From Ruminiclostridium sp. (GTDB lineage: Bacteria; Bacillota; Clostridia; Oscillospirales; Ruminococcaceae): a stretch of 34,490 nt of DNA. This document shows, piece by piece, positions 17,546 to 24,673 of the stretch. Each line of letters starts with the position of its first letter. Positions within the stretch are counted from its first letter, which is position 1. The stretch lies in NCBI GenBank assembly GCA_017472865.1, contig JAFUNV010000190.1, positions 1 to 34,490 on the forward strand, read 5' to 3'. The position numbers were made by a program, and so were the translations under genes. The notes below the pieces were generated by a model, which was not told the origin of the DNA, made no database searches, and was given only the letters and a program-made list of their open reading frames with translations.

Positions 17546-19507
17546 ATGAATGAAAACGATTTAAAGTGGATTGCGGTCAGCGGACTTGACCTTAATCCTT
17601 TTAATATCTGTCTGTCAGAAAAGCTTGATAAATTCGGCTGGTGTGTTGATTTCAGCGGCTTCGGCGAGGGCAAGACCCACAAGGCGCAGCTGTGCATTTT
17701 TGACGTGCTCAACCGTAAGGACAGACCTAATATTATGATAATATGCAGCGCCTCCTCCTCACCGAGCTGGTACAACTCCTTACTTATGGGACTGGGTCTT
17801 GATTTCAAGTTCCTGTCAGGTGCGAAGGACGCTGTAACTTATTTTTCCACCGAGCTTTCCAACCTCTTTATAGTAAGCGAGGATGTACTCAGCGACTCGG
17901 GCAATAACGCAGTACTTTCCGAAATGAAGAAAAGCGGAATTGTCTGGGATTTGATGATTGTGGACACCAGTGAGGATATCGACGGAATCACACCTTCCCT
18001 CTACACCGAAAATATCGGTATGAAGGCGAAGAAGGTGCTTGTTTTTGCGCCTATTCCCGCAGCCTACACCGAAACTCCCGACGGCGTGAAGGAAATCATC
18101 ACTGCCCTTCTCGATAAGCCCGCCGACGTATCTGCCGCTATAAATGCAGATACCATGAAATTCTCCATGGATACACCTTACCTGAACTATCCTGATGAGA
18201 GCGCACCCTTTGCGGAAATCAAGCCCGTCTATTACTCTTTCAGCGAAAAGGCTATCCCTCAGAATTTACATATTGATGAAATTCAGGCAGGTATCCGTTA
18301 CAGCGCAGGCGGAAATGTTTTCGAGGAATACAACCTTGAAGAGCGTAAGATTTATCTGAAGCCCTCCTATACAAGAGCTGATGCGGAAGTGCTGAAGAAT
18401 ACCGACAAGAAGCTTGAAGCATTCCTGAAGGTTATCGACCCTGTAATGACCTCCGAGGACAAAACCGCGGTTATCTACTTTGATAACGCCACTACCATGT
18501 CCTATGTTGAGAAGATTCTTTCCGCTATTTATTATGATAAGCGCAGCAGCATTGCTGTTTTTGCAAAGAATGCATTTGATACCCGACGCTTAAAGCAGTG
18601 GTATGAGTGCGTTAAGGAGCAGAAGCTCCGCGTAATTCTCGCAAATGACGACCTGGACGACAATTTCGGCGTTTACAGCCCTATTACTCATATAATCAAC
18701 TATGAGCTCCCCGATAACCCCGTTATTCTCCAGCAGCGTTTCAAGCGCAGAGGCCTCATGGGCGGTAAAAATCCCGAATTTGTGATTTTTGCCGATGAAA
18801 ACGGGCTTTTCGACAGCCGTATCCTCACCAAGGTTCTTACAGGAAACCTTTATAAGGCTTTCCGCCGCGACCTTGCAGGCGAAAATATCCTTTTCCGCGT
18901 AAGAGGAATCGACACCATGATTGCCGATATGCTTAAGGATATCAAGTATATATCCGATTATACAGGCGCGGTAGGCTCTAGCTTTGACGTAATCTCACGC
19001 TTCAAGCTGGATTACAATATCCCTGCGGCAAGAAACCTTACCACCGCCGCAAAAACCAACGAGTATTCCACAAAGAAGCTGGGACTTCTGGTGAATGCGC
19101 TGGGCGTACGTGATATCGTAGCCGAAAAGGAAATCAACAAGGAAGCGCTTGCTTCGGCAGTTGCGGCTAAGATTGACGAAATCAAGAACGGCTTCACATA
19201 TTTTGACGAGAGCATGGCTCTTAAGACTGTTCCCCGTCACTACACCGAAAATGACGAATACAAGAGCTTTACAGGCTTTTTAAGCGGCAACCCCTATCTC
19301 AAGGGTGTTGAAGCTGCCAAGGCCGAGCTTAAAAAGATGACTGAGGGCAAGGACGGCTTTGTTTACCTGAAAAATGCCCTTGCAGACCTTTCCGATTCCA
19401 TGAAAGCGCCCGTGCTCTACAATATCTGGCGCTACTGGCATAAGGAGCTGGGAATCGGCGGTTCTTATGAAGAAATGATTAAAGCATATAACGAAGGGGT
19501 GATCTGA
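17546..19507 (+). CDS. Degenerate SNF2/SF2 helicase-like protein
   Basis: I do not recognise a named family, but the layout is that of an SF2 (SNF2-like) ATPase of 653 residues. GFGEGKT at about 38-44 is a P-loop, followed by IMIICSASSSPSWYNSLL, like motif Ia. WDLMIVDTSEDI near residue 135 stands where DEAH is expected, so the catalytic Glu is replaced. Near residue 380, after THIINYELPDNP, QQRFKRRGLMGG resembles motif VI with its arginine fingers. The last 150 residues are alpha-helical and unassigned. ATP binding may survive while hydrolysis is weak or lost. I prefer ATG 17546 (AAAGGG nine bases upstream); ATG 17528 and TTG 17507 lack a site. The gene ends one base before the next start and both share one promoter, so the products probably act together. 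Function unknown; defence is one possibility. Confidence 0.7.
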   Translation: MNENDLKWIAVSGLDLNPFNICLSEKLDKFGWCVDFSGFGEGKTHKAQLCIFDVLNRKDRPNIMIICSASSSPSWYNSLLMGLGLDFKFLSGAKDAVTYFSTELSNLFIVSEDVLSDSGNNAVLSEMKKSGIVWDLMIVDTSEDIDGITPSLYTENIGMKAKKVLVFAPIPAAYTETPDGVKEIITALLDKPADVSAAINADTMKFSMDTPYLNYPDESAPFAEIKPVYYSFSEKAIPQNLHIDEIQAGIRYSAGGNVFEEYNLEERKIYLKPSYTRADAEVLKNTDKKLEAFLKVIDPVMTSEDKTAVIYFDNATTMSYVEKILSAIYYDKRSSIAVFAKNAFDTRRLKQWYECVKEQKLRVILANDDLDDNFGVYSPITHIINYELPDNPVILQQRFKRRGLMGGKNPEFVIFADENGLFDSRILTKVLTGNLYKAFRRDLAGENILFRVRGIDTMIADMLKDIKYISDYTGAVGSSFDVISRFKLDYNIPAARNLTTAAKTNEYSTKKLGLLVNALGVRDIVAEKEINKEALASAVAAKIDEIKNGFTYFDESMALKTVPRHYTENDEYKSFTGFLSGNPYLKGVEAAKAELKKMTEGKDGFVYLKNALADLSDSMKAPVLYNIWRYWHKELGIGGSYEEMIKAYNEGVI

Positions 19508-19508
19508 G

Positions 19509-22500
19509 ATGGGTTATGAAGAAACTAAAGCCAGGGAAAAGAAGGCGCAGGAGCTTAAGCAGTACATAGGCGACTTCTACGAGGGTCATGCCGCAAAAGA
19601 CCGCGAAAAGCAGGACGCTGCCCTTAAAAAAGTTCAGAACGCCCTCTTTACAGGCGACTCCGACAGCGAACCCTTCAGAGATTATTTTAACGAGGTGTTC
19701 AGCGGACGTACCGCCTTCAATACTCTCCTCAGTATCAACGACTATCCCAAGGAAAGTATTTTAAGAGAGCTTTTACAGAACACCTTCGGCTGTCACTACG
19801 AGACAAAGGATATCAAGGTGCTGATGAACTTCTCCACGAACCAGCACCAGGTAAGTATCTCCTATAACGAAGTCGGCTTCACTATGGAGCAGATTCTGTA
19901 CTATTTAAGCTTCGGACGCGGCGAAAGAGACGCGTCAGGCTCAAGAGAAGGCCGTTTCGGTGTCGGTGCAAAGAGCGTATTCTTAAACGTTGAATGGCTT
20001 TCACTGAAATCCAACAATTTCAGCTTTAAAATCAAGAACGACAACGGTAACCTCAAAATTTTAGAGCTTGACCTTTTCGGCTCACAGTTCAAGGGTACCG
20101 AAATCGTGTTCAAGGTGCGCGGCGACGAGTTCAAGGCAATTATGGATAATTTCCTCACCATGACAGATAAGCGCGGCGACTACATGAACCTCATGGAGCT
20201 CTGCTTTGCCTTCAACCGTAAGAAGTACATGGATACCCGCTCGGGCAAGTACGAGGAGGCTACCGACCGTACCTTCAATATTGCCGTTAAGGTTAATGAC
20301 GAGTTAAAGACAATCTATAAGGTAATGCAGTACCACAAGGAGGGTGACAAGAACCCTACTATCCGCTTCATGCAGAACAACAAGAGTGTTATCGACTTTC
20401 TCTGCTATGAACATGACGGCTTCTCCTACCTTATTCCTTACGCTGTTACCAACGCAAAGCGCGCCGAGCTTGTCAAGCTGCTCTGCAACAAGTATAACTA
20501 CTTCTCTACCTATGAGCTTACAGGTCTTTACAAGGAAAACAACGAGGCGTTTATTGACGAGCACCTTTCCGCTTTCTTTATAAGCGTTCCAAACGACTAT
20601 ATCACTCCTCACAGAACAGGTATCCGTCACGACAGCGAAAACGAGGTTACCGAGAGGATTGAAAAGGACCTTGGCGAAATGATAAAGGCATACAAGCACT
20701 ATTTCGTGCTTGCAATGCAGCCTGTGGCAGAAAACAGCGACCGCTACTTCCTCTTCCCCAAATCCTATGCCTTTGAGTTTTTCAAGAACTTTGTAAATAC
20801 AAGCAAATTCGGCAAGAAGATAGAAGGTGCCTTCCAGAACAGCCTTTCTCTTATCTTCCCCGGTGAAACTGCGCCCGTTCCTTATGAAACCTTAAAGGAA
20901 ACAGGTTATCAGGCTGTTGCGGACAATGTACCCGCCGACCGCCACAACGACGGTACAGCCTACACCGAGTATATCACAAACGCCCTCGATACTCTCCGTG
21001 AGCAGGTAGGCGATGACGGTGACAAGACCCTTTATGTAGCCTATAACTGGGAAAAGGCAGACGGTGTGGCAGGCGGAAGAGAATACCTTTACGAGTTCAG
21101 CAGAAACAACAATGTTATCTATGTGGGCTCCAAGGCTTCTCCCAACCGTTCGGACAACAAGCTTTACTACGGCTTCAGTTCTCCTGCAAAGAAGATGGCG
21201 GGCGAGTTCTTAAAGGACAATGTGGTTCACAACGAGGACGAACTGGAACAGCTTCTCGCTATGTATGACGAGATTTATTACGAAGATTACAAAATCGTAA
21301 TGAAGTATTACCAGTTCTATATCTCCCACGGCGACGAGCAGCAGCACTATGAAGTGTCCAAAATGAATATAGGTAACCTTAAGAATACCATGGACACTAT
21401 CCAGAAGCGTCAGAACCGCTTTGATACCCACCAGAACTACAATGAAGTAGTATCCATGATTATCAACAGCTTTACTCAGGGCAAGGATACTATGACATTC
21501 TTAAAGGAAATCAAGGACCAGGGCGGTAAGATTACTCTCCAGCTTGATATCAACAAGCGCTACCGCTTCTGTGCATACAATAAGCAGTTCATGATTCCGC
21601 CCAGTGTTTCCAACGCTGAAATGCTCGACCTTATCGGCGACGCAGGTATGCTTATCAAGTGCGGTATGCTTGACGGCAGAGTTTTCGACTTCCCGTACAG
21701 CAAGAGCCGCTTTGCCTTTGACAAGAATCTGCTTTCCGAAATGTTCGTAACAGATGACCTTGCGGCAGAAGCTATCGCAAGCCGCACCGACAAGCTCTAT
21801 ACCTGCGACCTGAAGATTGACAGAGTTGCACTTATCGGCGAAGGCGACAAGATTATCAAGATTATCGAAATCGGCACCGAGATTACTCCCGAGTGGCGTG
21901 AAAAAACCCAGAAGTATATCGCTCTCAGAGGCGATTATACCAAGCCTGAGTTTGCAGATGTTGCCGAATATATCATCACAGGCGAGGCAGGAAGCCGCCT
22001 CAGCGCCCACTATCTCACCGCTGAGGAACCCAACAAGGTTATCCCCGACCAGATTCCTTATTACCTCAAGCCCCTGCCCACTATCACCAAGAAGGAATTT
22101 GAATACCTCATGGAGCAGTGCAAGGATATCGACCGTTACCGCGACAGCCGTTCCTACAAGAACTATTTTGCAAAGGACATAAACGGCAAGCTCTTCGGCT
22201 ACGGCGGAAACTGCTCTGCCTGCGGTTTTGAATCACGTGTTATCAACAGCTTTGACCTGAAGAATTTCGAGGTTGAAGTGCTCACCGAGGACAGCGAGCA
22301 GCTCTTCAAGTTCTGCCTCTACCTCTGCGCCAACGACGCAGCTGCGGCAGGCGGCTGGCTCATCACCGATGTAAGCATCGGCGGAATGTCCCCCGACAAG
22401 TGGCTCAGCGAAATCGTGAAGGCTGAATATATCCTCCCCGAATTCCTTTTCTGCCGTATAAGCTACCGCACACAGATTACTTATGATATTCTCGGCGGCG

Positions 22501-22607
22501 ACAGCAAGGCAAACGGTGAAGTTATGTTCGACACCGACCGCAGGGAACTCAACCTTACTCTGACGCCTCTTATGGCTGCCAAGTGGGTTACCGATAATAT
22601 CGGTTAA
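19509..22607 (+). CDS. Large protein with sacsin/Hsp90-like GHKL ATPase domain
   Basis: This 1032-residue protein has an N-terminal GHKL (Bergerat-fold) ATP-binding domain. The N-box is ILRELLQNTFG (Glu87, Asn91), the G1 region YNEVGFTMEQI (residues 119-129) and the G2 lid loop GRFGVGAKSVF (148-158). The YNE-GFT and G-GVG-KSVF forms resemble sacsin-type domains rather than histidine kinases or MutL. In G1 the usual ATP-binding Asp appears as Asn120. The remaining 800 residues match nothing I can name; there is no visible membrane segment or nuclease motif. A Cys pair (CSACGF) lies near residue 900. It follows the helicase-like gene by one base. Members of this ATPase class occur beside restriction and defence enzymes, but that link is inference here. 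No transposase or integrase lies nearby, and codon use looks like the neighbours'. Confidence 0.75.
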   Translation: MGYEETKAREKKAQELKQYIGDFYEGHAAKDREKQDAALKKVQNALFTGDSDSEPFRDYFNEVFSGRTAFNTLLSINDYPKESILRELLQNTFGCHYETKDIKVLMNFSTNQHQVSISYNEVGFTMEQILYYLSFGRGERDASGSREGRFGVGAKSVFLNVEWLSLKSNNFSFKIKNDNGNLKILELDLFGSQFKGTEIVFKVRGDEFKAIMDNFLTMTDKRGDYMNLMELCFAFNRKKYMDTRSGKYEEATDRTFNIAVKVNDELKTIYKVMQYHKEGDKNPTIRFMQNNKSVIDFLCYEHDGFSYLIPYAVTNAKRAELVKLLCNKYNYFSTYELTGLYKENNEAFIDEHLSAFFISVPNDYITPHRTGIRHDSENEVTERIEKDLGEMIKAYKHYFVLAMQPVAENSDRYFLFPKSYAFEFFKNFVNTSKFGKKIEGAFQNSLSLIFPGETAPVPYETLKETGYQAVADNVPADRHNDGTAYTEYITNALDTLREQVGDDGDKTLYVAYNWEKADGVAGGREYLYEFSRNNNVIYVGSKASPNRSDNKLYYGFSSPAKKMAGEFLKDNVVHNEDELEQLLAMYDEIYYEDYKIVMKYYQFYISHGDEQQHYEVSKMNIGNLKNTMDTIQKRQNRFDTHQNYNEVVSMIINSFTQGKDTMTFLKEIKDQGGKITLQLDINKRYRFCAYNKQFMIPPSVSNAEMLDLIGDAGMLIKCGMLDGRVFDFPYSKSRFAFDKNLLSEMFVTDDLAAEAIASRTDKLYTCDLKIDRVALIGEGDKIIKIIEIGTEITPEWREKTQKYIALRGDYTKPEFADVAEYIITGEAGSRLSAHYLTAEEPNKVIPDQIPYYLKPLPTITKKEFEYLMEQCKDIDRYRDSRSYKNYFAKDINGKLFGYGGNCSACGFESRVINSFDLKNFEVEVLTEDSEQLFKFCLYLCANDAAAAGGWLITDVSIGGMSPDKWLSEIVKAEYILPEFLFCRISYRTQITYDILGGDSKANGEVMFDTDRRELNLTLTPLMAAKWVTDNIG

Positions 22608-22642
22608 TAATTCCGACCTTTACTGATAATATGAAGTAAAAA

Positions 22643-22679
22643 CAGCCGCAGACTGCCGGTATACGGCGGCTTGCGGCTG
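22643..22679 (+). terminator. Hairpin after the GHKL gene, probable terminator
   Basis: CAGCCGCA pairs with TGCGGCTG, with an inner GCCG/CGGC helix. It is followed by AAATTTTAATT, a weak U-tract. It lies 36 bases after the GHKL stop codon and 28 before the first YcxB-like gene. Termination may be partial. Confidence 0.5.
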
Positions 22680-22706
22680 AAATTTTAATTACGGGAGAGT
22701 AAAAAC

Positions 22707-23312
22707 ATGGCATACACATCATTCAGTCCCAACAACGAGCGGTTCGGCTTTCAGCAAAGCGGTACATTCCGCTGCGCTTACGGCTGGGAACGGCTTTTTA
22801 TAATAATCGGCGGTATTGTGATTCTCGCTGTGGCGGCAGTAATCATATTCCTTTGGGCTTCTCTGGAGAACTATATGGGTTCAAATGTAGTGGTTAGTAT
22901 ATACATCGCCGATGGGATAAGCTATGGACTTACCACAACAGCAATGTCGATGCTGTTGATTACAGGGATACTGCTGATTATAGGTTATATTATAACAGTC
23001 AGTATTTTACGCACAGGGCAGAGCTATAAGTTCTTTGCTAACGAGGAATATTTCGACATTACTCCGCCCCAGAAGAATGCGCGCCATATTATAATCTACT
23101 ATAAGGATGTTACGGCTGTTTTTCCCGACGAACGTGCTTTTCTGCTCACCTCGGGAGGAATTGACGTAACAATTCTTACCAAAAACGGACGGCTTTTCTT
23201 CCAGACTATCCATACATCCGGAACAAAAGCAAGAGGTATAGAAGAGACACCGTTCAATATTATCAGAGAGCGTGCGGGACTTGTTCCTCCGCCTCAGTAC
23301 ACAGGAAGATAA
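22707..23312 (+). CDS. YcxB-like membrane protein, copy 1
   Basis: This is a 201-residue protein with an N-terminal SFSPNNERFGF motif, two membrane helices (about residues 28-50 and 80-105) and a C-terminal beta-rich domain of about 90 residues (YKFFANEEYFDITPP to the end). The layout is that of YcxB-like proteins, whose function is unknown; the C-terminal domain has a PH-like pattern. GGAGAG precedes ATG 22707. It is a clear paralogue of the next gene, two bases away, sharing SFSPNNERFGF at the start and the E-TPFNII-ERA motif near the end. Both probably sit in the cytoplasmic membrane, perhaps as a heteromer. Confidence 0.7.
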   Translation: MAYTSFSPNNERFGFQQSGTFRCAYGWERLFIIIGGIVILAVAAVIIFLWASLENYMGSNVVVSIYIADGISYGLTTTAMSMLLITGILLIIGYIITVSILRTGQSYKFFANEEYFDITPPQKNARHIIIYYKDVTAVFPDERAFLLTSGGIDVTILTKNGRLFFQTIHTSGTKARGIEETPFNIIRERAGLVPPPQYTGR

Positions 23313-23314
23313 CT

Positions 23315-23947
23315 ATGAGCTTTACTTCATTCAGTCCCAACAACGAGCGATTCGGTTTTAAAATGCGTGGCAGCTTCCGTGTCGCCTACGAAAATCAGCG
23401 CCCGATAATTATTGCAATCCCACTGATTCTTCTGGCGTTTGTCATATTGTTTGTTGTGATTCTTTTTCTTACAAAAGAACTGATAATGAACCCCGAAATG
23501 CCCGATTTTTCCGACCCGACTATAAGCCGGATGGATATGTGGGGATTTGACGTTGCGGTTTACGGCTCGTATCTCGTAGCATTGTGTGCAATTCTTTGTA
23601 TAGTTATTCTCGGCGCAATCGGCTACTGCATTGTACTTGCTGTGCTGAAGGTCGGAAGAACCTACACCTTTACGGCGACAGAAGAAAAATTCATTATCTG
23701 CCCGCCCGAAAAGGTCGGTGCCTGCATTTCAATAAATTATGCGGACGTCATAGGAATTTCCGCACAGGAGCGCAAATTCATTTTTGCGGAGCACGGGGTG
23801 GATATCACTATTAAAACCAAAAAGGGCGAAATTTTCCTCAGATATATTCACACACCCGAATCAGCAATAAAAGGGCTTTCCGAAACTCCGTTCAATATTA
23901 TAATGGAACGGGCAGAGATTGTAAGCAAACCTGATTTTCTGATATGA
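23315..23947 (+). CDS. YcxB-like membrane protein, copy 2
   Basis: This 210-residue protein repeats the architecture of the preceding gene: TSFSPNNERFGF, two membrane helices (about residues 28-52 and 82-108), and a C-terminal domain with YTFTATEEKFIICPPEK and SETPFNIIMERAEI. The pair differs in most other residues, so the duplication is old. The start follows the previous stop by two bases. A strong terminator follows, so the two YcxB-like genes form the end of a transcription unit. Function unknown. Confidence 0.7.
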   Translation: MSFTSFSPNNERFGFKMRGSFRVAYENQRPIIIAIPLILLAFVILFVVILFLTKELIMNPEMPDFSDPTISRMDMWGFDVAVYGSYLVALCAILCIVILGAIGYCIVLAVLKVGRTYTFTATEEKFIICPPEKVGACISINYADVIGISAQERKFIFAEHGVDITIKTKKGEIFLRYIHTPESAIKGLSETPFNIIMERAEIVSKPDFLI

Positions 23948-23966
23948 TTTTGCATTTTCAGACAAC

Positions 23967-24004
23967 AAAGCGGACGGTCAGGTGACCGCCCGCTTGTTTT
24001 TGTT
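23967..24004 (+). terminator. Rho-independent terminator after YcxB-like genes
   Basis: AAGCGGACGGTC pairs with GACCGCCCGCTT (one mismatch) around a short loop and is followed by GTTTTTGTT. It ends the plus-strand unit before the minus-strand tRNA region. Confidence 0.85.
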
Positions 24005-24008
24005 GCAC

Positions 24009-24075
24009 AATAAAACACCACCCGCGTAAAGCGTGCGGGTGGTGTCTTCTTTCTGGTGCCGGCAGTGGGACTTGA
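24009..24075. repeat. Direct repeat copy 1: tRNA-Leu 3' end plus terminator
   Basis: About 66 bases here recur at 24125-24191 (offset 116) with two differences. Read on the minus strand it contains the last 22 bases of tRNA-Leu including CCA (24054-24075), then GAAAGAAGAC and the terminator hairpin. This copy lacks the rest of the tRNA, so it is a remnant of a duplication or of recombination at the tRNA 3' end. Confidence 0.85.
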
Positions 24076-24118
24076 CGGCTTTCGCCTAACCCTTGTGGGT
24101 TCAACTCCCAATCGGCAT
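24056..24118 (+). pseudogene. tRNA-like fragment (plus strand)
   Basis: On the plus strand, GTGCCGG (24056-24062) can pair with TCGGCAT (24112-24118) over seven pairs counting G-U, and GTGGG-TTCAACT-CCCA (24095-24110) has the form of a T-arm. A short GGC-TTTC-GCC hairpin precedes it. There is no anticodon arm and no CCA, so it cannot be a working tRNA. It may be the 3' half of another class II tRNA (Leu-like) fused to the duplicated tRNA-Leu end. Low certainty. Confidence 0.35.
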
Positions 24119-24124
24119 AACAGA

Positions 24125-24191
24125 AATAAAACACCACCCGCATAAAGCGTGCGGGTGGCGTCTTCTTTCTGGTGCCGGCAGTGGGACTTGA
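24125..24191. repeat. Direct repeat copy 2, overlapping the intact tRNA-Leu
   Basis: This is the partner of the repeat at 24009-24075. On the minus strand it is the 3' end of the complete tRNA-Leu and its own terminator. The two copies differ at two positions, in the loop and at one stem base. Confidence 0.85.
24127..24161 (-). terminator. Rho-independent terminator of tRNA-Leu
   Basis: On the minus strand ACGCCACCCGC and GCGGGTGGTGT form an 11-pair stem (one G-U) with loop ACGCTTTAT, followed by TTTTATT. It lies ten bases after the tRNA CCA end. Confidence 0.85.
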
Positions 24192-24255
24192 ACCCACACG
24201 GTATTGCTACCAACGGATTTTGAGTCCGTCACGTCTGCCATTCCATCATGCCGGC
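24170..24255 (-). tRNA. tRNA-Leu (anticodon CAA)
   Basis: On the minus strand this 86-base gene folds as a class II tRNA: acceptor GCCGGCA/TGCCGGC, anticodon stem ACGGA/TCCGT with loop CTCAAAA giving anticodon CAA (reads UUG), a long variable arm (TGGTAGCAATACC) and T-arm GTGGG-TTCAAGT-CCCAC. CCA is encoded. The long variable arm and anticodon fix it as leucine. It has its own promoter and terminator, so it is a single-gene unit opposed to its neighbours. Confidence 0.96.
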
Positions 24256-24274
24256 ATGGCGGATTTGCTTATAT

Positions 24275-24303
24275 AGTATAGCACAAAAGAAGAAAAACGT
24301 CAA
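24275..24303 (-). promoter_or_regulatory. Promoter of tRNA-Leu
   Basis: On the minus strand TTGACG (24298-24303) and TATACT (24275-24280) are separated by 17 bases. The -10 lies about 20 bases before the mature tRNA 5' end. Confidence 0.8.
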
Positions 24304-24342
24304 GCAATATTGACTTTTTTTCATAAAATCTTAAAAATAACC

Positions 24343-24371
24343 TTGACAATTTGGTAAAAATGTATTAAAAT
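24343..24371 (+). promoter_or_regulatory. Probable promoter of rny
   Basis: TTGACA at 24343-24348 and TAAAAT at 24366-24371 are 17 bases apart. Transcription from here would give a leader of about 295 bases before rny. The -35 is perfect; the -10 is moderate. Confidence 0.55.
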
Positions 24372-24673
24372 TATTATTGTGAATATGTTGTATGACGGTA
24401 CATTAATTTATACAGCTATTTTCTATTTTTACCAATCTCGGTTTTATATATATCTTAACTCCAGGAACTATTGCTATTCGAGGTAATTTAATCGATAAAA
24501 TGTACATAAAAGGGCGTGCCCTGTTTTTTAGTGAATTTTAAAGATTTTCTTATATGAATATTGATATTTTTTCAGGTCGGAGCGATAACTGCCGCAAGCG
24601 TTACCGCCTCTTTCTGTGTTTTTTCTTGGGGTGAAGTGATTTATCCGGGAATTTCATAGAAGGAGGATTAGTT
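24372..24673 (+). promoter_or_regulatory. Long rny leader with two terminator-like hairpins
   Basis: No convincing gene lies in this AT-rich stretch. Two terminator-like structures are visible. At 24509-24529, AGGG-CGTG-CCCT is followed by GTTTTTT. At 24582-24624, GCGATAAC pairs with GTTACCGC (one mismatch), followed by a pyrimidine run ending in TTTTTT. Either could attenuate rny. I recognise no known riboswitch class. The rny ribosome binding site GAAGGAGG ends the region. Confidence 0.4.

Noticed and set aside
17315..23947. Prophage or integrative island
   Set aside because: No integrase, phage structural gene or transposase, and codon use looks like the motility genes; the unknown pair cannot be called an island on this evidence.
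24012..24161. Inverted repeats as ends of an insertion sequence
   Set aside because: Each is a local hairpin serving as tRNA terminator; the space between is 80 bases and has no transposase.
23848..24213. Minus-strand frames across the tRNA-Leu repeats
   Set aside because: They read through tRNA, terminators and repeats, producing repeated nonsense peptides.
24501..24542. Short frame starting ATG 24501 in the rny leader
   Set aside because: Thirteen codons with no ribosome binding site at a suitable distance; it overlaps a terminator-like hairpin.
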